Origin: UBA7236 sp044227505
Lineage (GTDB): Bacteria; Bacteroidota; Bacteroidia; Chitinophagales; BACL12
DNA length: 64,000 nt
Assembly (NCBI GenBank): GCA_044227505.1
Contig: JBGAWP010000008.1
Location: 1 to 64,000, forward strand
Reading direction: 5' to 3'
Of the stretch, positions 43,592-53,200 are shown piece after piece; position 1 is the first letter of the stretch; each line of letters opens with the position of its first letter. A program made the position numbers and the translations under genes. The notes under the pieces were generated by a model. That model saw nothing but the letters and a program-made list of their open reading frames with translations. It was not told where the DNA came from and did no database searches.

Positions 43592-44122
43592 TTATTTTTT
43601 ATCGTCTAAATTTTCCAATTCGTCAAGTCCCTCGATATTAATATCTTGTAATTTAGACAATTTGGAAATTTTTTCTACGTCGATAGTTCCAAATAAACTC
43701 ACCAAAACAAATTCACCATCAGCATCACAAAGAATTAAAAGTTCGTTAATTACCTTGTCGGATTCCATTTTTCCTAAAATTCTAACTTTATCCAATTCAG
43801 AATTAACGGTCATTAGTTCTTCATAACTATTGAGTGCAAGCGTGGAAGAAATTTCGCGGTAATATTCACCGGATTTTGTGTTTCCTTCTTCATTTTCATA
43901 TACCAATACTTTAATTCCTTTTAATCCGTCAACCACCGATTGCAGCTCTACATCCTCTGATGCAGCAGAAGCAACGAGGGAGAATAATTTTTCAGAAACA
44001 TTTACGGAGGTGAATCCCGGTTTTCCTTCATATTTTTGAAAGAACTGATCTATTTGAGTTGCCTGTGCGAAGGTTGCAAATGAAGCACCTATTGCGATTA
44101 GAACAAGTAATACCTTTTTCAT
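43592..44122 (-). CDS. DUF4252 exported protein (first of a pair)
   Basis: 176 residues. Signal peptide MKKVLLVLIAIGASFATFAQ, then DUF4252 core: QIDQFFQKYEGKPGFTSVNVSEKLFSL, GLKGIKVLVYENE, SGEYYREISSTL, LILCDADGEFVLVSLFGTIDVEKISKL. The C-terminus is acidic (LDELENLDDKK). In other Bacteroidota, DUF4252 genes often sit beside an ECF sigma factor, but none is present here. Function unknown. Confidence 0.85.
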   Translation of the reverse strand: MKKVLLVLIAIGASFATFAQATQIDQFFQKYEGKPGFTSVNVSEKLFSLVASAASEDVELQSVVDGLKGIKVLVYENEEGNTKSGEYYREISSTLALNSYEELMTVNSELDKVRILGKMESDKVINELLILCDADGEFVLVSLFGTIDVEKISKLSKLQDINIEGLDELENLDDKK

Positions 44123-44265
44123 AATGTTAATTTTTGGGTTGAATTAATTGATTTACCAGCACAAGGCGATTGGGCCATGCAAAAAGTTACAGCAGGTATT
44201 AAAAAAAATTTGAAATTGAGGCAAAAGCGCCTGCCAATGGGTATCTGGGCTGAATTAATGCAGTA

Positions 44266-44739
44266 TCACTTCTTATCCCTGATGAACAGAACAAATAAAA
44301 CAGTCTGGTAATAGAGGTTGTCGAACCTTACCTGGAGGTTGACAGGAGCTTTTGTTAGGTCTGTATACAATATAGGTAAATTTTTGAGGTCTTTTATTTT
44401 TCCTTCCAGACTATAAATAAATTTATCGGCATTCCAACCAATATATTTTTCCTGACTTTTATTCAGGATAAACTGTTTTTCCAATTTTTTATTGTGATCC
44501 AGTAATTTATCGAAATTATAATTTTGTTTATAGGCCTCTCCAATGGAAGTAAGTTGAAGACCATCAATAATAGCTTTAATATTTACACCTTCTTTATCGC
44601 GGTGTTCCAGTAATTTTAAATTATCGCGTAATTCGCGGAGGATATTATTTTTAATAATGTCCTTAGATTTCGATCGGTCGGATAGAAAAGTAAAAAGTTC
44701 CTTTAGGGTACCAATACCTGTTTGCAGATAATCGCTCAT
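44266..44739 (-). CDS. Hypothetical helical protein
   Basis: 157 residues, no signal peptide or membrane segment. Rich in Lys, Asp and Leu with helical periodicity (LTSIGEAYKQNYNFDKLLDHNKKLEKQ). No recognised family. Codon use looks like its neighbours'. It is on the same strand as the NlpC/P60 gene, 41 bases after it, and may share its transcript. Confidence 0.6.
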   Translation of the reverse strand: MSDYLQTGIGTLKELFTFLSDRSKSKDIIKNNILRELRDNLKLLEHRDKEGVNIKAIIDGLQLTSIGEAYKQNYNFDKLLDHNKKLEKQFILNKSQEKYIGWNADKFIYSLEGKIKDLKNLPILYTDLTKAPVNLQVRFDNLYYQTVLFVLFIRDKK

Positions 44740-44780
44740 ACTAAATATTTGATCCGACCAAAATAGGCAGAATAAACTGT

Positions 44781-45314
44781 TTAGTCAAAATTAATCACTC
44801 TCCTGATCTCTAAAAATCGTTTGTAGTAATATTTTTCCTGTGTCTCATTACTTATGCGCACACCTCCGGTTTCCGGAGAGGAAGTATGAATAAAGGAGAA
44901 TCCGGATTTTTCATCGTAGGATAATACAATTCCAACATGAGCAGGCTCACCTCCCTCCGTTTCTGTTCCGGCAAAAAGAATAAGATCACCGGGTCTTGCT
45001 TCATTATATGGCACAGGGTATCCCGCATCAAATTGTTGGCCTGATGTTCGCGGCAAATTGATGCCGAAGTTTTTATATACGTAACAAATAAATCCGGAGC
45101 AATCGAACCCGGAATCCGGGCTGTTTCCTCCCCACTTGTAAGGAACCCCCATAAAGGTTTTAGCATAGTTGATTATGCTGTCGGAAATTACAACTGATTT
45201 AATTTCCCCAGAATCTATAACAGGTTTATCTATCCACCATGGATTTAATTGAGCAAAAACCAGATGAACAGATAAACAAAGAACAACCGTGAGGATGTAC
45301 TTTTTAAATAACAT
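44781..45314 (-). CDS. NlpC/P60 cell-wall peptidase
   Basis: An exported C40 cysteine peptidase, 177 residues. Signal peptide MLFKKYILTVVLCLSVHLVFAQ, then the NlpC/P60 domain with KWGGNSPDSGFDCSGFICYVYK (catalytic Cys), RPGDLILFAG, PAHVGIVLSYD (catalytic His) and FIHTSSPETGG. It likely cuts peptidoglycan peptides. The ATG at 45314 begins the signal peptide. It lies 1 base after the SET-domain gene ends, so it is in the same operon. Confidence 0.92.
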   Translation of the reverse strand: MLFKKYILTVVLCLSVHLVFAQLNPWWIDKPVIDSGEIKSVVISDSIINYAKTFMGVPYKWGGNSPDSGFDCSGFICYVYKNFGINLPRTSGQQFDAGYPVPYNEARPGDLILFAGTETEGGEPAHVGIVLSYDEKSGFSFIHTSSPETGGVRISNETQEKYYYKRFLEIRRVINFD

Positions 45315-45315
45315 A

Positions 45316-45780
45316 TTAACTGTGTTGCTTTTTATTTTTGATCTTGTCACGTTCCCACCAAACAGGCGTGTCATCATCCGGATCAAGATTATAATTCACT
45401 GTAATTTCTTCCCCGGGTAAAATATCTTTCACCGCTTCAAATTCCAGAATATTCAGGTCGAAATCGGGATTATATTTTGCATTTGGCGTATAGGAATGAT
45501 TGTATAATGAACCAAATCCCAAAGCCAAAGCTCCCTTTCTTCCACTTTTCCCCCATTCGAAATAATATTCATAAATAAACGTATCGTTGATGGCATTTCT
45601 GTCCTTTTCACTGAATACGATCATTGGAGCTATTTCAATTACTGTACCTTTTTTTATTTTCTTAGAAGTAAATACGGCTCTTCCTCTGTCAGGCGTAAGT
45701 GCAACAAATAAATGTTCCGGTAAAAATGGTGTCAGGGTCTTTATGTGTAATTCTGATTTCTTATTCGTTTTTTTTGACAT
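45316..45780 (-). CDS. SET-domain protein
   Basis: 154 residues, nearly all SET domain: GRAVFTSKKIKKGTVIEIAP, FIYEYYFEWGK, GSLYNHSYTPNAKYNP and LPGEEITVNYNL. These match the core of SET lysine methyltransferases, including NHSxxPN (AdoMet pocket) and the GEEITxNY tail. No pre-SET or post-SET cysteine clusters. Bacterial SET proteins are of mostly unknown substrate. It sits between a small basic protein and an NlpC/P60 peptidase on one strand. Confidence 0.88.
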   Translation of the reverse strand: MSKKTNKKSELHIKTLTPFLPEHLFVALTPDRGRAVFTSKKIKKGTVIEIAPMIVFSEKDRNAINDTFIYEYYFEWGKSGRKGALALGFGSLYNHSYTPNAKYNPDFDLNILEFEAVKDILPGEEITVNYNLDPDDDTPVWWERDKIKNKKQHS

Positions 45781-45790
45781 CCCGAAAGTA

Positions 45791-46045
45791 TTATTTAGAA
45801 TTTAAAACTTTATTAACGCCATCTTTGAATTCGGCAAATAATTGTTTGAAATGTGCCTTTTTTGCACTGCGACCTTCTACTTTTTTTGCCTTATTGATTT
45901 TGGAAATTGCCTGATCATGCAAAGCAAAAATTTGTTCTGCTTTTTGGTCAAAATTTTTATCTGTTGTTCCACCATGAACAACCAATTCTTCAATTGCATC
46001 TCCAATTTCATATTGGATACGGCGTTTAGCACTGCGTTTACTCAT
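45791..46045 (-). CDS. Small basic helical protein
   Basis: 84 residues beginning MSKRSAKRRIQYEIGDAIEELVVHGG, with many Lys/Arg and Ala and a strong helical pattern (AISKINKAKKVEGRSAKKAHFKQLFAEFKDGVNKV). No family recognised. The ATG at 46045 is downstream of a full promoter at 46061-46093. It is first in a likely operon with the SET and NlpC/P60 genes. It could bind nucleic acid given its charge, but this is guesswork. Confidence 0.65.
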   Translation of the reverse strand: MSKRSAKRRIQYEIGDAIEELVVHGGTTDKNFDQKAEQIFALHDQAISKINKAKKVEGRSAKKAHFKQLFAEFKDGVNKVLNSK

Positions 46046-46054
46046 ATAATAATT

Positions 46055-46087
46055 TTGGCGCAAAGTTAAGCAATCCCGCTATCTTTG
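46055..46087 (+). promoter_or_regulatory. Promoter of the ybaB gene
   Basis: TTG (46055-46057), 22-base spacer, TATCTTTG (46080-46087): a consensus Bacteroidota promoter. Transcription start near 46094 gives a leader of about 13 bases. It overlaps the opposite promoter at 46061-46093. Confidence 0.6.
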
Positions 46088-46093
46088 CACAAA
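46061..46093 (-). promoter_or_regulatory. Promoter of the small-basic-protein/SET/NlpC operon
   Basis: On the minus strand TTTG-like TTTT/TTTG at 46093-46090, a 21-base spacer, and TAACTTTG (46068-46061). The -7 box is a perfect TAnnTTTG. Transcription start near 46054 gives a leader of about 9 bases before the ATG at 46045. Confidence 0.55.
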
Positions 46094-46106
46094 AAATATA
46101 CAAGTT

Positions 46107-46418
46107 ATGTTCGACATGAAAAAAGCCATGGAAATGAAAAAAAGGATGGATGAAATACAGGCCAGACTTGATCTTATTAGCGTGGAAGGTGAATCCGGTG
46201 ACGGGAAATACAAGGTTTTGGTAACTGTAACCGGCACGAAAAGAGTTAAACATATCTCCATAAGCGACGAATTAATGCAAAGTGGTGATAAGGAACATCT
46301 GGAAGATCTGCTGTTGATCGCCATCGAAAGGGCCATGGAAAAGGCACAAAATGTTTCGGAGGCAGAAGCGAGATCGGCAGCAATGGGTGGCGGATTATCA
46401 GGTTTGTTTGGAATGTGA
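46107..46418 (+). CDS. YbaB/EbfC nucleoid-associated protein
   Basis: 103 residues, a DNA-binding nucleoid protein of the YbaB family, a small dimeric fold. FDMKKAMEMKKRMDEIQARL opens with the helix, GDGKYKVLVTVTGTKRVKHISIS is the central strand part and a Gly-rich C-terminus GGGLSGLFGM ends it. It is not next to dnaX or recR as it is in many bacteria. It ends 0 bases before the convergent CoA-transferase stop codon (TGATCA). Confidence 0.9.
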   Translation: MFDMKKAMEMKKRMDEIQARLDLISVEGESGDGKYKVLVTVTGTKRVKHISISDELMQSGDKEHLEDLLLIAIERAMEKAQNVSEAEARSAAMGGGLSGLFGM

Positions 46419-47477
46419 TCACGTTTCGGCAGTGATCTTAAAAATTGCTGTGCGAACTCGGTTTCCAATAGCATCCTTTAAAATCAGCTTACCGGCTTCA
46501 GGTTGCTGAAATACCTGAGCGATATTTCTGATCTCTCCAATTGGTATATTTAAGGAGATACATTTATTTTTAAATTCCTCACTTTTAAAGCGGAGAAAAT
46601 TATCCTTAATTAAATCCAATAAAATAGTTCGATGAATTACTCTTGCGAAGTTTGTATTAAATCTATCATCCTTGGTCAGGTCTTCCCGACCAATTAATTT
46701 GCATAATAAATTAAATTGTTTATCAGTGCCTATTGCAAGAACAAATTCAATTCCATCTCCGGTAGTAATTATTTCCCCATAAGGGGCAATATTAGGATGT
46801 AATGAACCTGTGCGCTGCGGAATTATTCCTGTATTTAAATAATTGGATGCCTGATTTGCAAGCGAGGCAACGGCTGCATCAAATAAAGACACCGAAACAT
46901 AGGAACCCTTTCCGGTTTTTAATTTATTGATATACGCAACCAAGATTCCCTCCTTCAATTGATGGGCAGCAAAAAGATCCACAATGGCAATGGGTATTTT
47001 CTGTGCTTGTGTTTCCGGCACACCATTCATGAACATCCAACCTGTTTCTGCCTGTAAAACAATATCATACGCAACTCTTGGATCATTTTCTCCAAACCCT
47101 GAAATATTTCCATAAATGATATCTGGATTAATTTTTTTAATGGTATCATGATCCAATTGATACTTAATTGCATCATTCATTTTCCAATTACAGATAAGCA
47201 CATCGGCCTCCTGAATAAGCAAATATATTTGTTGGAGATCTGTATTAGAGGAATAATCGAGAAAAATATGTTGTTTGTTCCAGTTCACCGCTGCAAAATA
47301 GGCTGAGGCCGGCAAATCAGGATCTTCGGAGGGCAATTTCCATTTTCTTGTTATATCGCCCTCTGTATTAGGGTTTTCCACTTTTATGACCTGAGCACCT
47401 AATTCAGCGAAAAACAACCCCACTGCAGGTCCGGCAAGCACTCCGGCCAATTCAATTACCTTAAGATCGCGCAACAT
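46419..47477 (-). CDS. Class III CoA transferase (CaiB/BaiF family)
   Basis: 352 residues. Moves CoA between acids through a covalent aspartyl-CoA. Motifs: VIELAGVLAGPAVGLFFAELGAQVIKVENP at the N-terminus, KKINPDIIYGNISGFG, and YDIVLQAETGWM with the catalytic aspartate, GSYVSVSLFDAAVASLANQ. The family is shared by carnitine, bile-acid and formyl-CoA transferases, and the substrate cannot be given. The start fits the family. Confidence 0.9.
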   Translation of the reverse strand: MLRDLKVIELAGVLAGPAVGLFFAELGAQVIKVENPNTEGDITRKWKLPSEDPDLPASAYFAAVNWNKQHIFLDYSSNTDLQQIYLLIQEADVLICNWKMNDAIKYQLDHDTIKKINPDIIYGNISGFGENDPRVAYDIVLQAETGWMFMNGVPETQAQKIPIAIVDLFAAHQLKEGILVAYINKLKTGKGSYVSVSLFDAAVASLANQASNYLNTGIIPQRTGSLHPNIAPYGEIITTGDGIEFVLAIGTDKQFNLLCKLIGREDLTKDDRFNTNFARVIHRTILLDLIKDNFLRFKSEEFKNKCISLNIPIGEIRNIAQVFQQPEAGKLILKDAIGNRVRTAIFKITAET

Positions 47478-47481
47478 GGAA

Positions 47482-47489
47482 CAAAAATA
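47482..47489 (-). promoter_or_regulatory. -7 box next to the CoA transferase start
   Basis: TATTTTTG on the minus strand ends 4 bases before the ATG at 47477, so transcription could start on or at the codon itself (leaderless). No -33 TTG. Confidence 0.35.
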
Positions 47490-47557
47490 GACAGATTATA
47501 AAATATGCATGCTAGGAATTCGTCAGAACTTTATAAACCTAAAATTGTTACTACATT

Positions 47558-48790
47558 ATGCATAGCAGAGGATTATTTTTTTTCAGTTTCATATTAGCTA
47601 TTGAAATTTACGCATATCAGGCGCTTATAACGGTATTCCCGGGAAGCACTGTTCTGCCCTTTCTTTATTTTGGTGGTACAGCGCTTATTTTCGGCAGCAT
47701 TTTATTATATTTCAATTTTAAATTGCAGGAAAAAATAAAAATACCACGGCAGTTATTGATGGCTGTTTTCTTTTTATTATTTATTCCAAAAATATTCACC
47801 TCACTTTTTTTGTTTTTGGAGGATATTGTGCGATTGGTAAAATTAGGCGCTAACGGAATAATATCTCTCGTGGGAAATTCAGAATTTATCTTTGGTACCG
47901 GTCGTTCAGAGGTCTGGAGTATTATCACATTTTCTTTTACTGCCATTTTAACACTCACTTTTGTTTATGGAGCTATTTTTAATGTTTATAATTATAAAAT
48001 AAGAAAGGTACCGGTAAAATTATTAAAACTCCCAAAAAGTTTTAATGGCTTAAAGGTGGTGCAGATTTCAGATATACATTCGGGAAGTTTATCAGATACA
48101 AAGGCAGTACAAAAAGCAGTAGATAAAATAAATGGATTAAATCCGGATCTTATATTTTTTACCGGCGACCTTGTAAATAATATTGCAGCGGAGGCACTTG
48201 ATTTTGTGGATATATTTGCACAATTAAAAGCAGAGCACGGAGTGTATTCCATACTTGGAAATCACGATTACGGCGATTATATGTTGTGGAATAATCCGGA
48301 TGATAAAATTGCAAACCTCGAAACCTTAAAAGATCTGCATAAACAGATGGGATGGAGGTTGTTGCTCAACGAACACGTGCATATTGAAAAGGACGGAGAA
48401 AAAATTGTTGTGGCAGGAGTTGAAAACTGGTCGGCACGAGGCAGGTTTCATACCTATGGTAAATTGGAGAATGCCTTAAACGGAATTCAGGATGCTTTTA
48501 CAGTACTTTTATTATCACACGACCCATCACATTGGGAAGCGGAAATATTAGATCATCCGGCAAATGTGGATATTACATTTTCGGGACATACACATGGTAT
48601 GCAATTTGGATTTGAATTTTTAAATATAAAATGGAGCCCTGTTAAATATTTTTATAAACAATGGGCGGGATTATATTCCAAAAAAGAACAACACTTATAT
48701 GTTAACAGGGGATTTGGAGTGATAGGTTACCCGGGAAGAGTAGGAATTTTGCCGGAAATCACTTTATTCACATTACATAGTGCTAATTAA
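47558..48790 (+). CDS. Membrane metallophosphoesterase
   Basis: 410 residues. The first 150 contain four membrane helices, then comes a cytoplasmic or periplasmic calcineurin-like phosphoesterase: VVQISDIHSGS, LIFFTGDLVNN, GVYSILGNHDYG, LLLSHDPSHW and ITFSGHTHGMQFG, which give all five metal-binding blocks. It resembles YkuE/YaeI, which act on lipid-linked phosphates such as UDP-2,3-diacylglucosamine, but the substrate is not certain. Confidence 0.92.
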   Translation: MHSRGLFFFSFILAIEIYAYQALITVFPGSTVLPFLYFGGTALIFGSILLYFNFKLQEKIKIPRQLLMAVFFLLFIPKIFTSLFLFLEDIVRLVKLGANGIISLVGNSEFIFGTGRSEVWSIITFSFTAILTLTFVYGAIFNVYNYKIRKVPVKLLKLPKSFNGLKVVQISDIHSGSLSDTKAVQKAVDKINGLNPDLIFFTGDLVNNIAAEALDFVDIFAQLKAEHGVYSILGNHDYGDYMLWNNPDDKIANLETLKDLHKQMGWRLLLNEHVHIEKDGEKIVVAGVENWSARGRFHTYGKLENALNGIQDAFTVLLLSHDPSHWEAEILDHPANVDITFSGHTHGMQFGFEFLNIKWSPVKYFYKQWAGLYSKKEQHLYVNRGFGVIGYPGRVGILPEITLFTLHSAN

Positions 48791-48817
48791 ATAACATTTC
48801 TGCTGTTTATTTGCAGG

Positions 48818-49348
48818 ATGCATAGTTCACTCGAGAAAAATTACAAAAAATTATTTACGGGTTATGATGCATTATTACAAAAATGTTCCGAATTAACCTT
48901 TGAGGAATTGAATACTCCAATTTCTGAACATAAATGGTCCATTGCACAAATTCTGACACATATTAATTTATCCATTAACAATTCGGTGATCTATTTGAAT
49001 AAAAAATTACAGAAACCTGAAATGATTCCAAATTCAAATTGGAGTACGAAATTCAGATCACTTTTGTTGAATTGGGCGCTAAAAAGCGACATTAAATTTA
49101 AAGCTCCAAAAGGAATTGATATAGTGCCGGAAAAAATTTCATTTAACGAGATCCGATCAGAATGGATCAAACAAAACAGAAACCTGGTAACCATTTTGGA
49201 TAGTATACCCGAATCCCTGTTGAAAAAGGCCGTATTTCGCCACCCGGCTGTTGGAAGGATAACGCTCAACAATATGTTGGAATTCACACATTTTCACATA
49301 GATCATCATCAAAAGCAGATAAACAGGCAATTGTCCACAATAAAATAA
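48818..49348 (+). CDS. DinB-family protein
   Basis: 176 residues of a four-helix-bundle metal-binding protein. The three histidine ligands are placed as in DinB: H in SEHKWSIAQILTHINLS, and H-x-x-x-HH in FTHFHIDHHQKQI at the C-terminus. Such enzymes include thiol-dependent S-transferases that use bacillithiol, mycothiol or glutathione. Bacillithiol use fits with bshC in the window, but that link is inference. Confidence 0.85.
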   Translation: MHSSLEKNYKKLFTGYDALLQKCSELTFEELNTPISEHKWSIAQILTHINLSINNSVIYLNKKLQKPEMIPNSNWSTKFRSLLLNWALKSDIKFKAPKGIDIVPEKISFNEIRSEWIKQNRNLVTILDSIPESLLKKAVFRHPAVGRITLNNMLEFTHFHIDHHQKQINRQLSTIK

Positions 49349-49352
49349 TGCC

Positions 49353-49381
49353 TTGGTTCTCGTTAAAAACCGGTAACTTTG
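49353..49381 (+). promoter_or_regulatory. Promoter of the fatty-acid desaturase gene
   Basis: TTG (49353-49355), an 18-base spacer and TAACTTTG (49374-49381) match the Bacteroidota consensus at both boxes. Transcription start near 49388 gives a leader of about 38 bases. Confidence 0.65.
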
Positions 49382-49425
49382 CATTCTCTTAAAAATAAGT
49401 TAATCTAAAATATAAGTCTTACAGC

Positions 49426-50166
49426 ATGACCATTTTCCTCGTTTTTTTTATTGCGCATTGGTATCTCTCCCTCTTTTGCCAAACTTTCTTTTTACATCGT
49501 TACGCAGCGCATAGCATGTTCAGTATGTCGAAGGGCGTTGAAAAATTCTTTTATGTTTTAACCTGGTTAACTCAGGGTTCATCCTATTTAAGTCCTTATG
49601 CATACGGAATTTTACACCGGTTACACCATGCATTCACCGATACGGAAGAGGATCCACATTCACCGAGCTATACAAAAGGATTATTTCCTTTAATGTGGAA
49701 GACGAAGATCATTTATAATGATATTGACAATTACAGGCTCAAAGTGGATGAAAAATTCATGAAAAACCTTCCAACCTGGCGCAGTTTTGACCAGTTTGCA
49801 AGCAGCCGATTCAGCAGACTTGTCTGGGTAGCGATCTATATTGTAATTTATACTTTTATTGCGACACAATGGTGGATGTGGTTATTACTTCCCATCACTA
49901 TTCTAACCGGACCTGTTCATGGGGCTATCATCAATTATTTTGCGCATAAATACGGTTATCGCAATTTTGATACACCTGATACTTCGAAGAATTTTTTACC
50001 GGTTGATATCATTATGATGGGCGAGAGTTACCACAATAACCACCATAAATTATTGGCCAGACCAAATTTCGGAATAAAATGGTTTGAAATAGATCCAACC
50101 TATCCTATCATCAGGATATTGAGCGCTTTAAAGGTGATCAAACTTAATCAGGAACCCACTTCCTGA
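49426..50166 (+). CDS. Acyl-CoA delta-9 desaturase-type protein
   Basis: 246 residues, a membrane di-iron desaturase that puts a double bond into fatty acids. The three histidine boxes are HRYAAH, HRLHHAFTD and ESYHNNHH, separated by membrane helices (FLVFFIAHWYLSLFC, WMWLLLPITILTGPVHG). The length is below the eukaryotic enzymes and fits the bacterial short desaturases. It would adjust membrane fluidity. A strong promoter precedes it, and the next gene is in the same direction 51 bases beyond. Confidence 0.93.
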   Translation: MTIFLVFFIAHWYLSLFCQTFFLHRYAAHSMFSMSKGVEKFFYVLTWLTQGSSYLSPYAYGILHRLHHAFTDTEEDPHSPSYTKGLFPLMWKTKIIYNDIDNYRLKVDEKFMKNLPTWRSFDQFASSRFSRLVWVAIYIVIYTFIATQWWMWLLLPITILTGPVHGAIINYFAHKYGYRNFDTPDTSKNFLPVDIIMMGESYHNNHHKLLARPNFGIKWFEIDPTYPIIRILSALKVIKLNQEPTS

Positions 50167-50217
50167 TACAAGAATAAGCCATTTTTATTCGTTTCCTGTC
50201 AAGGGTTTATCTTTACC

Positions 50218-53200
50218 ATAAAACGACAGGGTATTTACCGTACAACCAAAATATTATTAGGAATACTGCTGCTATTTGCCTCCTCTCCGTTGTTGGCGCA
50301 AACAAGCAATGACAGAATAAAAACCCTAGTTGTTTCCGGTGGTTCATTTACCATTGATAGTTTAAGCATTATTCCCGGAAGCGTGAGCGTGAAAGCGGAA
50401 AAAACTAATGGTGTTCAGGATACTATTTCTAACTACACCATTATTGATACTTCCTATTATAAAGTGGACTATTTTTATGCGACCATTCAATTTTCTGATC
50501 AAATTAATGGAAAGGTCCTAATAGAGTACAAAGTATTTCCTTATTTATTTACTAAAAAATATTTTAATAAGGATCCCGCATTATTCGACAGTGCCAATAT
50601 TAACCTTACCCCCTACTCTGTTTCTATTTCCAATATTGACCCCTATCTGAATATAAACGGACTTGACTATTCGGGTAGTTTTGCCAGAGGAATATCCTTT
50701 GGCAATAACCAGGACATTGTGGTAAATTCCAATTTTAATTTGCAAATGAATGGAAAATTGCAAAATGATGTAAATATCAATGCATCTATAACGGATAATA
50801 ATATTCCCATACAACCTGAAGGCAACACGCAACAATTACAGGAGTTTGATAAAGTATATATTCAATTGTCAAAAAATAAACAATTCCTTACCATGGGTGA
50901 TTATGAAATATATAAACCCAAAAGTTATTTTTTAAATTATTATAAAAAGCTGCAAGGTGTGAGTTATGCCGGTGGATTTGATATTGCCAATGGAGGTACT
51001 TTAAGTACAGGATTAAATTTAGCTGTTGCAAAAGGCATTTATGCCAGGCAGGATCTTGTGGTATTGGAAGGCAATCAAGGACCATATAAATTAAAAGGGA
51101 ACAATGGCGAAACCTTCATAATTATTCTTGCAGGAACTGAAAGGGTATTTATTGATGGCAAATTAATGATAAGAGGATCGGAAAATGATTATATAATAGA
51201 TTATAATGCCGGAGAAATAACATTCACGCCGAATATTCTATTAACAAAAGATAAACGTATTCAAATTGAATTTGAATACTCCGATAAAAATTATTTCAGA
51301 ACACTTGTTTTTTCTGGCACAGAATATACCTCAGAAAATGAAAAATTAAAACTGCGGTTAAATATTTACACAGAACAAGACAGCAAAAATCAACCACTTG
51401 ATCAAACAATAGATTCTTTTGATAAAGCTATTTTGGAGTCTGTCGGTGATTCTGTGCAGTATGCCTTTTCATCAGGAGTTGATACGATTGCATTTGATGC
51501 ATCGCGAATTATGTATAAGATGGTGGATAGTCTCGGTTTTGATTCTGTTTTTGTTTATTCTGTCAATCCCGATTCTGCAAAATATGTGCTTTCCTTTACG
51601 GAATTAGGTGTTAATAAGGGTAATTATATTCAGAGTGCCACTTTTGCAAATGGACGTGTTTATACCTGGGTTGCACCTGTAGCAGGACTTCCACAGGGAT
51701 ATGCAGAACCGGTAATATTATTAAACGCGCCAAAAAAATCACAAATGGTGACAGCTGCCGGCGACTATAGAATTAATGAAAATAATTTTATAACGGGAGA
51801 AGTAGCACTCACAAATAATGATGTGAATACATTCAGCGAAATTAATAACGCAGACAATGCAGCAATTGCTTACAGAGGTGAATATCAGAATCTCCATAAA
51901 TTTAATGAAAGAACCACGCTGAGTAGTTCCATAAATTATGAATTTACAGAAATGAATTTTACCCCTCCCGAAAGATACAGACCTGTGGAATTTAATCGCG
52001 ACTGGAATATATTTTCCACTGAAAAAACAAATGAACATTATTCGAATGCGAATTTTAATTTAGCAGCGGGCGATTTATGGAATATTGGGTTACAATCCTC
52101 TGCCTTTATAAGAGAAAAGGACTACAGCGGATTTATGCAAGCCGTAAAAGGGTCGCTAAAAACAAAGGAATGGATAATCAGTGCAAACGGAAGTTATCTG
52201 AACAGTGATGCCGATACTATTCGCACTAATTTTATCAGGCCCAATCTTTCTGTAGCAAAAATATTTCCTGCAATTAACCATTGGCAACTCGGTATAAATT
52301 ATGAAGGGGAACACAATAATGTTTATGCGGAGTCAGATTCTTTATTGAGCAATAGTTTTTATTACGATCAATTTAAATACCATATTTCGAATGCTGATTC
52401 TGCTATAAATAAATTTTATGGAGATGTAATTATGCGCAACGACAGACTTCCACTAAATGGTAAATTTGCCGATGTTACCAGAGGTAATACCTATTCGCTT
52501 AGCGGTGCATTAAATAAGAAGGAAAATAATCGGATCTCCTGGCAACTTTCCTATAGAAATTTAGAAATAGTAGATACAGAATTGACTTTTTTAGAACCTG
52601 AAAAGTCATTATTGGGACGATTACAAAATGCATTTGTAATTAGAAAAGGGCTCATTACCTCTGATATATTTTATGAATTGGGAACGGGACAGGAACCCAA
52701 AAAGGAATACACCTATATTGAGGTGGAGCCCGGTATAGGCAATTATACCTGGAATGATTATAATACCAACGGAATCCCGGAGTTAAATGAATTTGAAATA
52801 GCAGCCTTTGCGGATGAAGGGAACTATATTCAGGTTTTTATCCCAACTGATGAATATATCCAATCGAATGTCAGCAATTTTAATTATGCCATCGGACTCA
52901 ATCCAAAAGTGCTATTATTTAATAAAACAGGTTTTGCAGGATTTATTGGAAAATTTGCAGCGCAATCCTCCCTTCAACTCACAAGAAAAGTATTGGATGA
53001 TCAAAAATTCAACTCTTATGTTCCCTTTACCATAATTGATGATAGTTTACTGGTGAGTTCCAATATGTATTGGTTGAATACGATCTATTTTAATCGCTCC
53101 TCACCCAAGTTCGGGATAGATTATTCCTATTTAGAAAATTTCAGTAAACAAGTGATCACGATAGGTCCGGAAAGCAGGGGCAAATCGGAACACAAGATAA

